Part shown: piece by piece, positions 17,630 to 25,314 of the stretch
Layout of the letters: every line of letters starts with the position of its first letter
How positions within the stretch are numbered: position 1 is the stretch's first letter
From: Streptomyces sp. SID8352
GTDB taxonomy: Bacteria > Actinomycetota > Actinomycetes > Streptomycetales > Streptomycetaceae
DNA: 64,000 nt
Direction of reading: 5' to 3'
Assembly (NCBI RefSeq): GCF_009862265.1
Contig: NZ_WWGX01000030.1
Span: forward strand, 227,396-291,395
Notes under the pieces: model-generated
What the model saw: only the letters and a program-made list of their open reading frames with translations
The model's database searches: none
What the model was told of the DNA's origin: nothing
Translations under genes and position numbers: made by a program

Positions 17630-18715
17630 GTGCACAGCGAAGAACCGGACTACGGCCCCGGCTTCCACGCCTCCCACCCCGAGCCGTATCCGGGCCCCTA
17701 CACCCGTCCCCACCCCGATCCCTACTCCAGCCCCTACGCCCGCCCGTACGCCCCCGACACCGGTCCCGGCCGCCATCGCGCCCCCGCCGGGGACTTCGGC
17801 CCGCCGCTCGACCCGGGCCTGTCCTGGGACCCGGCGGAGGAACTGGCGTTCATGCTCCAGGACGCCATGGGGGAGCAGGTCCCGAAGGCCGCCCCCCACC
17901 CGGAGCCCCCGCCCGCCCCGGCCCCCGCGCCGCCGCGTCGCGGCACTCCGCTGGAGAACCTCCAGGAGATCACCGCCAGCCTGCCCCGCCTGCGCGCCGG
18001 AACCGCCCGCGGCGGCCCCCGGAGCAGCGGCCACCGCAAGGTCCGGGAGCGCCGCCGCCCCCGGGGGCGGGACGCGGCCAGCTATCTCATCGCCGCCGCC
18101 ATCACCGTCATCACCTCGGCGGTGAGCCTCTTCGGGGGACTGGTCGCCTACGGCCCCCTCCGCTTCATCGCCCTGACCCGGCTCCAGACCGACGCCGTCT
18201 CCTGGTGGCCGCTGCTGGTCTACGGGCCCTGGCTGGCGGCCTCGCTGTCCGTGCTGCGGGCGGCGCTGCACCACCGGCGGGCCGTGCACTCGTGGTGCGC
18301 GGTACTGGCCTTCTCGCTGATCGCGATGTTCCTGTGCGTGGCCGCCCAGACGCCCACCACCGCCATGGACGTCACCGCCGCGGCCCTGCCCGGTCTCGCC
18401 TCCCTGACCTGCTTCCAGCAACTGGTCCGGCAGATCACGCTGACCCGCCCGCCCCGCCGACCCAAGCGCCGCCACCGGGTCCGCGCGGCGCGCCCGCAGC
18501 CCCCCGGCCCGGCACCGAGGACGACCGGTGGCACCCGGATCGGCCGGCCGGGCTCCGACGGGTCCGCGCGTTCCGGCGGCGGGCCGGACCGGCGGAACCC
18601 GGGGGCGGCCTCCCTCACCTACGCGATCAGCGACACCCGTCCGCTGCGCACCCCCCGCCGGCCCGGCCCGTTCCCGCAGCCCCGCGGCTCCGGCTCCCTC
18701 AGGCCGACTCGGTGA
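17630..18715 (+). CDS. DUF2637-type membrane protein
   Basis: Protein of 361 residues with three parts. The N-terminus (to about residue 140) is rich in Pro, Tyr and His, including repeated PYxxPY-like stretches. The centre has four hydrophobic helices (SYLIAAAITVITSAVSLFGG, WWPLLVYGPWLAASLSVL, VHSWCAVLAFSLIAMFLCV, ALPGLASLTCF), the arrangement of the actinobacterial DUF2637 family. The tail is basic. Such proteins often accompany conjugation or regulatory modules, but their role is unknown. The GTG start is translationally close to the preceding small ORF. The last 17 bases overlap the 3' end of the convergent isomerase gene. Confidence 0.8.
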   Translation: MHSEEPDYGPGFHASHPEPYPGPYTRPHPDPYSSPYARPYAPDTGPGRHRAPAGDFGPPLDPGLSWDPAEELAFMLQDAMGEQVPKAAPHPEPPPAPAPAPPRRGTPLENLQEITASLPRLRAGTARGGPRSSGHRKVRERRRPRGRDAASYLIAAAITVITSAVSLFGGLVAYGPLRFIALTRLQTDAVSWWPLLVYGPWLAASLSVLRAALHHRRAVHSWCAVLAFSLIAMFLCVAAQTPTTAMDVTAAALPGLASLTCFQQLVRQITLTRPPRRPKRRHRVRAARPQPPGPAPRTTGGTRIGRPGSDGSARSGGGPDRRNPGAASLTYAISDTRPLRTPRRPGPFPQPRGSGSLRPTR

Positions 18716-19496
18716 GCAGCCGGGCCAGATGACGGCGGCCCCCGTCCAGCAGACCGGACAGCGGGGCCGCCGACCCGTACCACCGCTTCTCGTACTCCCA
18801 GCACAGCCAGCCGTCCCACTCCTGACGGGACAGCACCTCCACGCACTCGGCCAGCGGCAGCACCCCCGCCCCGAGCGGCAGCGGGGCGGTGTCCTCGGCG
18901 GAGGCGATGTCCTTGACCCGGACGTAGCCGAGGTACGGGGAGAGGGCCGCGAAGGACTCGACCGGCTGCTCACCGCCCAGCCAGGTGTGCATCACGTCCC
19001 ACAGCGCGCCGACCTGCCGGTGCCCGACCAGCCCCAGGACGCGCATCGCGTCGGCGCCGGTGGGGTGCGAGTCATGGGTCTCCAGCAGGATGCGCACCCC
19101 CGCGTCGGTGGCGTGCTCGGCGGCGGTGCCCAGCCGCCGGGCGGCCGTCGCGTCCGCCTCCCCCGGCGACGGACCGGCCCCGCCGGGCAGCACCCGGACG
19201 TACGGGGCGCCCAGGTCGTGGGCCAGGTCGACCAGGGCGCGGACCTCGTCGATCACCGCACCGTCGTCGCCCGGCGCGGCGACCCGCGCGCCCCCCGTCA
19301 GACCGAGCACCTCCAGGCCCGCCGCACGGAACGCGGCCACCACGCCGGCCCGTTCGCCGGGGGTGAGACCGGGGTGGACGGGCTCCTCGGGGTGGGCGCG
19401 CAGTTCGACGCCGTGGTATCCGTGGGACGTCGCGAGCGGCAGCACATCGGTGAGCGGCAGTCCGGGAAGTCCGAGGGTGGAAAACGCCAGCTTCAT
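18699..19496 (-). CDS. Sugar phosphate isomerase/epimerase (TIM barrel)
   Basis: Protein of 265 residues in the xylose-isomerase-like / AP-endonuclease-2 TIM-barrel family. Start MKLAFSTLGLPGLPLTDVLP, the metal-site stretch ILLETHDSHPTG near residue 140, ALWDVMHTW near residue 170 and WLCWEYEKRW near the end match the fold, with Glu, Asp and His metal ligands. It is 11 bases downstream of a ribokinase on the same strand, so the pair probably forms a small sugar-catabolism operon in which one enzyme rearranges and the other phosphorylates the sugar. The substrate is not determinable from sequence. Confidence 0.85.
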   Translation of the reverse strand: MKLAFSTLGLPGLPLTDVLPLATSHGYHGVELRAHPEEPVHPGLTPGERAGVVAAFRAAGLEVLGLTGGARVAAPGDDGAVIDEVRALVDLAHDLGAPYVRVLPGGAGPSPGEADATAARRLGTAAEHATDAGVRILLETHDSHPTGADAMRVLGLVGHRQVGALWDVMHTWLGGEQPVESFAALSPYLGYVRVKDIASAEDTAPLPLGAGVLPLAECVEVLSRQEWDGWLCWEYEKRWYGSAAPLSGLLDGGRRHLARLLTESA

Positions 19497-19507
19497 GCCG
19501 GGGCACC

Positions 19508-20503
19508 CTACCCGCCGTACGCCCGCTCACTCCGTACGCCACTCAGCGCGCCCCGGTGAGCCGCCGTCGGCCGGGCGGGCGCGGCGGGGCCCGCCGCGCC
19601 GTCCGGCTCCAGCTCGGCCGCCGTCGGGTAGGACGCCTGGGCGCCCGCGCGGGTGACGGCGACCGCCCCGACCCGGGCCGCGTGGGCCGCCGCGACGGGG
19701 AGCGGGTCGCCGGCGCCGAGCCGCCAGGCCAGCGCCGCCGTGAACGCGTCGCCCGCGCCGGTGGTGTCCACCGCGTCCACCCGCACGGCGGGGACCCGGT
19801 GCACCTCCCCGGCCGCCGACGCCGTCAGCGCGCCCTCGGCCCCGAGCGTGACGACCACCGAGCGCGGCCCCGTGGCCAGCAGGCCCCGGGCCCATTCCTC
19901 CGGCCCGCCGCCCGCCCCGTCCGCGCCGAGGAGGACCCGCGCCTCGTGCTCGTTGACGATCAGCGGGTCGCAGGCCGCCAGGACCTCCGGCGGCAGCGGC
20001 CGGGGCGGCGACGGGTTGAGCACGAAGCGGCTGCCCGGCGCCAGAGCCCGGACCACCTCCGCGACGGTCCCCGGCGGGATCTCCAGCTGCGCCGACACCA
20101 CCCGGGAGGCCCGCAGGAGGCCCCCGGCCGCCCGGACGTCCTCCGGGGCCAAACGCCCGTTGGCGCCCGGCGACACCACGATGCTGTTGTCCCCGGACGG
20201 ATCGACGGTGATCAGCGCGACGCCGGTCGGCGCCCCGCCCGTCAGCACCCCGGACGTGTCCACCCCGGCCGCCCGCAGGGAGCCGAGCAGCAGCCGCCCG
20301 TGGCCGTCGTCGCCCACCCGGGCCAGCAGCGCGGTGCGCGCGCCGAGCCGGGCGGCGGCCACGGCCTGGTTGGCGCCCTTGCCACCCGGATGGACCACCA
20401 GGTCGGAGCCGAGCACCGTCTCCCCGGCGCCCGGCCGCCGCTCGACGCCGATCACCAGATCGGCGTTGGCCGACCCCACGACCAGCAGGTCGTAGTCGTA
20501 CAT
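19508..20503 (-). CDS. rbsK: Ribokinase-family sugar kinase
   Basis: PfkB/ribokinase of 331 residues. The N-terminal signature HPGGKGANQAVAAARLGA is near residue 39, NPSPPRPLPPEVL is in the middle, and the ATP/anion-hole signature DTTGAGDAFTAAL (catalytic Asp) is near residue 258. GAGGAGGGG precedes the ATG. It is the first gene of a two-gene unit with the isomerase. No ABC sugar transporter is adjacent, so ribose specificity is not certain and another furanose or nucleoside is possible. A very long perfect palindrome lies about 140 bases upstream. Confidence 0.88.
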   Translation of the reverse strand: MYDYDLLVVGSANADLVIGVERRPGAGETVLGSDLVVHPGGKGANQAVAAARLGARTALLARVGDDGHGRLLLGSLRAAGVDTSGVLTGGAPTGVALITVDPSGDNSIVVSPGANGRLAPEDVRAAGGLLRASRVVSAQLEIPPGTVAEVVRALAPGSRFVLNPSPPRPLPPEVLAACDPLIVNEHEARVLLGADGAGGGPEEWARGLLATGPRSVVVTLGAEGALTASAAGEVHRVPAVRVDAVDTTGAGDAFTAALAWRLGAGDPLPVAAAHAARVGAVAVTRAGAQASYPTAAELEPDGAAGPAAPARPTAAHRGALSGVRSERAYGG

Positions 20504-20639
20504 GAGCCCCTCCTCGTCCCCGCGGTCCCCGCGCGGTCCGGCCGCGCGCCTTCCGCCCACCGCGATCCTGCCCCGTCCGGGCCCGCCGATCCGGGGAAGC
20601 GCGGCCCGGAGGCCCCCCGGCCCCCGGGACCCTTTCGTC

Positions 20640-20674
20640 ATGCGTGAACACTTCGGCCCGAAGTGTTCACGCAT
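20640..20674. promoter_or_regulatory. Perfect 35-bp palindrome between rbsK and recD2
   Basis: Two 17-bp arms (the left one reading ATGCGTGAACACTTCGG) flank a single central C with no mismatch. It lies between two divergent genes, 137 bases from the ribokinase start and 105 from the recD2 start, so it is not placed as a terminator of either. On the plus strand it is followed by TTTTCC. It could be an operator, a bidirectional insulator hairpin, or a mobile-repeat copy. Confidence 0.6.
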
Positions 20675-20778
20675 TTTCCGACCACCCCTCCCCGCCGAGG
20701 CCCCGGCCCCGCCGCCTCCGCGCGGGGAAAGCACCGGTCCCCGCCCGGGATGTCACCGGCCACCGGTACCGTCGGGCC

Positions 20779-23028
20779 ATGTCCAACCAGCCCGCAGCGG
20801 CCCCGGGCGAGCGCCGGCTCGCCGTCCTCGAAGGCGTCCTGGAGCGCGTCACCTACGCCAACGAGGAGAACGGCTACACCGTCGCCCGGGTGGACACCGG
20901 CCGGGGCGCGGGCGACCTGCTCACGGTCGTCGGGGCGCTGCTCGGGGCGCAGGTGGGGGAGTCCCTGCGAATGGAGGGCCGCTGGGGCTCGCACCCGCAG
21001 TACGGCAAGCAGTTCCACGTGGAGAACTACACGACCGTCCTGCCGGCCACCGTCCAGGGCATCCGCCGCTACCTCGGCTCCGGCCTGGTCAAGGGCATCG
21101 GGCCGGTCTTCGCGGACCGCATCACCCAGCACTTCGGGGTGGACACGCTCACCGTGATCGAGGAGGAGCCCAAGCGGCTCATCGAGGTCCCCGGGCTCGG
21201 CCCCAAGCGGACGAAGCGGATCGCGGAGGCGTGGGAGGAGCAGAAGGCGATCAAGGAGGTGATGCTGTTCCTCCAGACCGTCGAGGTGTCGACGTCGATC
21301 GCGGTGCGCATCTACAAGAAGTACGGGGACGCCTCCATCTCCGTGGTCAGGGACCAGCCCTACCGCCTCGCCGCCGACGTCTGGGGCATCGGCTTCCTCA
21401 CCGCCGACCGGATCGCCCGGTCCGTCGGCATCCCGCACGACAGCCCGGACCGGGTGCGGGCCGGGCTCCAGTACGCGCTCTCGCAGGCCACCGACCAGGG
21501 CCACTGCTACCTCCCCGAGGAACGGCTGATCTCGGACGCGGTGAAGCTGCTCCAGGTGGACACCGGCCTGGTCATCGAGTGCCTCGCGGACCTGGCCGCC
21601 GCACCGGAGGGGGAGGACCCCGGGGTGGTGCGGGAGCGGGTGCCCGGTCCGGACGGTGGGGAGCCGGTCACCGCCGTCTACCTCGTCCCCTTCCACCGCG
21701 CCGAACTCTCCCTGTCCGCCCAGCTCACCCGGCTGCTGCGGACCGAGGAGGACCGGATGCCCGCCTTCCGCGACGTGGACTGGGACAAGGCGCTCGCCTG
21801 GCTGAAGGGCCGTACCCGCACCGATCTCGCCCCCGAACAGGAGGCCGCCGTACGGCTGGCGCTGACCCGGAAGGTCGCCGTCCTCACCGGCGGTCCCGGC
21901 TGCGGCAAGTCCTTCACGGTGCGCTCGATCGTGGAGCTGGCCCGCGCCAGGCGGGCCAAGGTCGTCCTCGCCGCCCCGACCGGCCGTGCCGCCAAGCGGC
22001 TCGCGGAGCTGACCGGGGCCGAGGCGTCCACCGTGCACCGGCTGCTGGAGCTGAGGCCGGGCGGTGACGCCGCCTACGACCGGGACCGGCCGCTCGACGC
22101 CGACCTCGTGGTCGTCGACGAGGCGTCCATGCTCGACCTGCTGCTCGCGAACAAGCTGGTCAAGGCGGTGCCCCCGGGCGCCCATCTCCTCTTCGTCGGG
22201 GACGTCGACCAACTCCCCAGCGTCGGGGCGGGCGAGGTGCTCCGGGACCTGCTGGCCGAGGGCGGACCCGTCCCGGCGGTCCGGCTCACCCGGGTGTTCC
22301 GCCAGGCACAGCAGTCCGGGGTGGTGACCAACGCCCACCGGATCAACGCGGGGCAGCATCCGCTCACCGACGGCATGAAGGACTTCTTCCTCTTCGTCGA
22401 GGACGACACGGAGGAGGCCGGACGGCTCACCGTGGACGTGGCGGCCCGTCGCATTCCGGCCAGGTTCGGGCTCGACCCCCGGCGCGACATCCAGGTGCTC
22501 GCGCCCATGCACCGGGGCCCGGCCGGGGCCGGCACGCTGAACGGCCTGCTCCAGCAGGCGGTCACCCCGGGCCGGCCCGACCTGCCCGAGAAGCGGTTCG
22601 GCGGGCGGGTGTTCCGGGTCGGGGACAAGGTGACCCAGATCCGCAACAACTACGACAAGGGCGAGAACGGCGTCTTCAACGGCACCGTCGGCGTCGTCAC
22701 CTCCCTCGACCCGGTCGAGCAGCGCCTCACCGTCCGCACCGACGAGGACGAGGAGGTGCCGTACGACTTCGACGAACTGGACGAGCTGGCCCACGCCTAC
22801 GCGGTCACCATCCACCGCTCCCAGGGCAGCGAGTACCCGGCGGTGGTCATCCCCGTGACCACCGGCGCCTGGATGATGCTCCAGCGGAACCTGCTGTACA
22901 CGGCGGTCACCCGGGCCAAGCGGCTGGTGGTCCTGGTCGGCTCGCGGCGCGCCCTCGGGCAGGCGGTGCGCACGGTCTCCGCGGGCCGCCGCTGCACGGC
23001 GCTGGACTTCCGGCTCCGCGGCCACTGA
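20779..23028 (+). CDS. recD2: RecD2-type ATP-dependent DNA helicase
   Basis: SF1B helicase of 749 residues with the layout of RecD2 (RecD without RecBC). An N-terminal OB-like region is followed by helix-hairpin-helix stretches (GSGLVKGIGPVFADRI, EVPGLGPKRTKRIAEAW). Then come Walker A GGPGCGKSF near residue 371, Walker B VVVDEASMLD, motif III GDVDQLPSVG, and motifs V/VI in AVTIHRSQGSEYPAVVIP and LLYTAVTRAKRLVVLVG. It acts 5'-3' in DNA repair and replication-fork processing. The N-terminus is shorter than in Deinococcus RecD2 but normal for Streptomyces. The gene is probably monocistronic. Confidence 0.95.
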   Translation: MSNQPAAAPGERRLAVLEGVLERVTYANEENGYTVARVDTGRGAGDLLTVVGALLGAQVGESLRMEGRWGSHPQYGKQFHVENYTTVLPATVQGIRRYLGSGLVKGIGPVFADRITQHFGVDTLTVIEEEPKRLIEVPGLGPKRTKRIAEAWEEQKAIKEVMLFLQTVEVSTSIAVRIYKKYGDASISVVRDQPYRLAADVWGIGFLTADRIARSVGIPHDSPDRVRAGLQYALSQATDQGHCYLPEERLISDAVKLLQVDTGLVIECLADLAAAPEGEDPGVVRERVPGPDGGEPVTAVYLVPFHRAELSLSAQLTRLLRTEEDRMPAFRDVDWDKALAWLKGRTRTDLAPEQEAAVRLALTRKVAVLTGGPGCGKSFTVRSIVELARARRAKVVLAAPTGRAAKRLAELTGAEASTVHRLLELRPGGDAAYDRDRPLDADLVVVDEASMLDLLLANKLVKAVPPGAHLLFVGDVDQLPSVGAGEVLRDLLAEGGPVPAVRLTRVFRQAQQSGVVTNAHRINAGQHPLTDGMKDFFLFVEDDTEEAGRLTVDVAARRIPARFGLDPRRDIQVLAPMHRGPAGAGTLNGLLQQAVTPGRPDLPEKRFGGRVFRVGDKVTQIRNNYDKGENGVFNGTVGVVTSLDPVEQRLTVRTDEDEEVPYDFDELDELAHAYAVTIHRSQGSEYPAVVIPVTTGAWMMLQRNLLYTAVTRAKRLVVLVGSRRALGQAVRTVSAGRRCTALDFRLRGH

Positions 23029-23163
23029 ACCGGTCCGCGACCGGCCGCCGCACCGCCCTCCGTGCCGTCCGTCGCATCGTTCGGGGGGAAATGATCGATC
23101 AAATGAGTCGTAAAGGTCACAGTGCCCTTCCGGAAGCCGGAAGGAACGGGCAGGATGGGCAAG

Positions 23164-23186
23164 TTGGCGGCACTCAGTGCCGCCAA
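23164..23186. promoter_or_regulatory. Perfect 23-bp inverted repeat upstream of citrate synthase
   Basis: TTGGCGGCACT-C-AGTGCCGCCAA: 11-bp arms around one base, about 105 bases before the citrate synthase start. Further up, TGATCGATCA (23092-23101) is a second small palindrome in a locally AT-rich patch. The first may be an operator or an mRNA leader hairpin. Confidence 0.5.
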
Positions 23187-23291
23187 TAGGCCCTATGGTC
23201 GACCCCGAGTGCACTCTCCTGAGCCAAGTGGGGGATGGTAGAGACAGTCAGGGCACCTCGAAGATGAGGCACTACGTCGGTGAGGGAAGAC

Positions 23292-24581
23292 GTGAGCGAC
23301 AACTCTGTAGTACTGCGGTACGGCGACGACGAGTACACCTACCCGGTGATCGACAGCACCGTCGGCGACAAGGGCTTCGACATCGGGAAGCTCCGCGCCC
23401 AGACCGGTCTGGTGACGCTGGACAGCGGATACGGGAACACCGCCGCCTACAAATCCGCGATTACGTACCTGGACGGCGAGGGCGGCATCCTCCGCTACCG
23501 CGGCTACCCGATCGAGCAGCTCGCCGAGCGCTCCTCCTTCGTGGAGGTCGCCTACCTGCTGATCAACGGTGAGCTGCCGACCGTCGACGAGCTCGCCGCG
23601 TTCAAGGGCGAGATCACGCAGCACACCCTGCTGCACGAGGACGTCAAGAACTTCTACACGGGCTTCCCGCGCGACGCCCACCCGATGGCGATGCTGTCGT
23701 CGGTCGTCTCCGCCCTGTCCACGTTCTACCAGGACAGCCACAATCCGTTCGACGAGCGCCAGCGCAACCTCTCCACCATCCGGCTGCTCGCCAAGCTTCC
23801 GACGATCGCGGCCTACGCCTACAAGAAGTCGATCGGCCACCCGTTCGTCTACCCGCGCAACGACCTCGGCTACGTCGAGAACTTCCTGCGCATGACGTTC
23901 TCGGTGCCGGCGCAGGAGTACGAGCCCGACCCGATCGTCGTCGCGGCGCTGGACAAGCTGCTCATCCTGCACGCGGACCACGAGCAGAACTGCTCGACCT
24001 CCACGGTCCGTCTGGTGGGCTCCTCCCAGGCGAACATGTTCGCCTCGATCTCCGCCGGCATCAACGCGCTGTGGGGCCCGCTGCACGGCGGCGCCAACCA
24101 GTCGGTGCTGGAGATGCTGGAGGGCATCCGCGACGCGGGCGGCGACGTCGACTCCTTCATCCGCAAGGTGAAGAACAAGGAGGACGGCGTCCGGCTGATG
24201 GGCTTCGGCCACCGGGTCTACAAGAACTTCGACCCGCGCGCCAAGATCATCAAGGCCGCCGCCCACGATGTGCTCTCCGCCCTCGGCAAGTCCGACGAAC
24301 TGCTGGACATCGCCCTGAAGCTGGAGGAGCACGCGCTCTCCGACGACTACTTCGTCTCGCGCAGCCTCTACCCGAACGTCGACTTCTACACGGGCCTGAT
24401 CTACCGGGCCATGGGCTTCCCGACCGAGATGTTCACGGTCCTGTTCGCCCTCGGCCGGCTGCCGGGCTGGATCGCCCAGTGGCACGAGATGATCAAGGAG
24501 CCGGGCTCCCGCATCGGCCGCCCGCGCCAGATCTACACGGGGGTCGTCGAGCGCGACTTCCTCCCCGTCGAGGAGCGCTGA
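23292..24581 (+). CDS. citA: Citrate synthase
   Basis: Type II citrate synthase of 429 residues that condenses oxaloacetate and acetyl-CoA in the TCA cycle. Catalytic residues are visible: His in PLHGGANQ near residue 265, His in GFGHRVYKNFDPRA near residue 307 and Asp in LYPNVDFYTG near residue 363. The N-terminus VSDNSVVLRYGDDEYTYPV matches my memory of Streptomyces CitA, which fixes the GTG start. GAGGGA lies just upstream, and the earlier in-frame GTG would start inside that site. Codon use and length are typical. A strong terminator follows. Confidence 0.97.
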   Translation: MSDNSVVLRYGDDEYTYPVIDSTVGDKGFDIGKLRAQTGLVTLDSGYGNTAAYKSAITYLDGEGGILRYRGYPIEQLAERSSFVEVAYLLINGELPTVDELAAFKGEITQHTLLHEDVKNFYTGFPRDAHPMAMLSSVVSALSTFYQDSHNPFDERQRNLSTIRLLAKLPTIAAYAYKKSIGHPFVYPRNDLGYVENFLRMTFSVPAQEYEPDPIVVAALDKLLILHADHEQNCSTSTVRLVGSSQANMFASISAGINALWGPLHGGANQSVLEMLEGIRDAGGDVDSFIRKVKNKEDGVRLMGFGHRVYKNFDPRAKIIKAAAHDVLSALGKSDELLDIALKLEEHALSDDYFVSRSLYPNVDFYTGLIYRAMGFPTEMFTVLFALGRLPGWIAQWHEMIKEPGSRIGRPRQIYTGVVERDFLPVEER

Positions 24582-24610
24582 GCCCCACCGCTCACCTCAC
24601 CGGCGAACCT

Positions 24611-24645
24611 GGGTCCCGTACCGCACACCGCGCGGTACGGGACCC
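24611..24645 (+). terminator. Citrate synthase terminator
   Basis: GGGTCCCGTACCGC (24611-24624) pairs perfectly with 24632-24645 around a 7-base loop and is followed by TTTCG. A 14-bp GC-rich stem 30 bases after the stop codon is a standard terminator. Confidence 0.85.
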
Positions 24646-24789
24646 TTTCGCCGTGTGCGGGGGAGCGGCGGGCGCGATGGCCGGAACGGAGCGGTTGGCA
24701 GTGGGCGCGCGGCGGTGGCGCGTCGCGGGGCGGGGTGACGGTGGGGGCGGAGGCGGAGACGCGTGGGCGCGGGCGTACCGGACGCGGAC

Positions 24790-24950
24790 AGCAGAAGGCG
24801 CCCCGGCGCCGGTCCCCCCACGGGCCGACGACCAGGGCGCCTTCCCATGTCCCGGTGCGGATTCCCCCCACGGGATCCGGCCGGGCGTCTGTGAGGACAG
24901 CGCCTGAATCGCTGTGTCGAGTACGGCGGGCGAACCCGCCGTACTCTTGT
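24790..24950 (+). ncRNA. Candidate small RNA with twin C-rich loops
   Basis: No gene is apparent here, but the plus strand folds into a chain of hairpins. GAAGGCGCCC (24794-24803) pairs with 24835-24844. An identical 12-base segment TCCCCCCACGGG occurs twice, exactly 50 bases apart (24813-24824 and 24863-24874). Each copy is flanked by short complementary stems (CGG/CCG and CGGAT/ATCCG) that would display it as a loop. ACAGCG/CGCTGT (24897-24915) forms a third hairpin. A 12-bp terminator stem with a CGAA tetraloop (24919-24946) and a T-rich tail closes the element. C-rich loops are how several known bacterial small RNAs contact Shine-Dalgarno sequences. I found no clear promoter. Confidence 0.45.
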
Positions 24951-25314
24951 GTGCTGCGAACGTACGGCGATGGTGCGGTCTGCCGGGACAGCGCACCCGG
25001 GAGGGCCGCTCAAAGCTTCCCGGTGTACGTGTCCCGGCAACGCAACTCTGGAAGACGTCCCCCAAGACATCTCCAGATGCCGGTTCGCGCCCCCCAAGAC
25101 GCTCCCCGACATCGCCAACTTAGACCTTCGAACCCCTTCGATGGTTACGTTCGCATCACTGTGATCTGCGTCTCTTGCATATGTCCGTTAAATTCGCAAG
25201 ACCCCAATACGTCGATCGGGGCCCAGCGTAAGGAAGATGCGCGAGCCTTGTGAAGAGCTTATGTGAGGTCGGTTCCGGACTCCAGGGGTCCCAGGCCACG
25301 GATCGGCTTCGGTC
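24951..25314. other. AT-richer noncoding stretch between convergent genes
   Basis: Together with the candidate RNA this makes about 730 bases without a supported protein gene. The part around 25100-25260 is markedly less GC-rich than its neighbours. It holds small inverted repeats: ATCAC-T-GTGAT at 25155-25165, and TCTTGC (25173) with GCAAGA (25196). I could not assign a promoter or a frame with normal codon bias. Confidence 0.4.

Noticed and set aside
20640..20674. PHO box or ordinary terminator
   Set aside because: PHO boxes are 11-bp direct repeats, not a palindrome, and no gene ends here on either strand.
24914..25253. Small protein genes in the citA-copA gap
   Set aside because: Frames of 60-170 codons exist but lack the expected third-position GC pattern, ribosome sites and recognisable sequence, and they overlap the hairpins.
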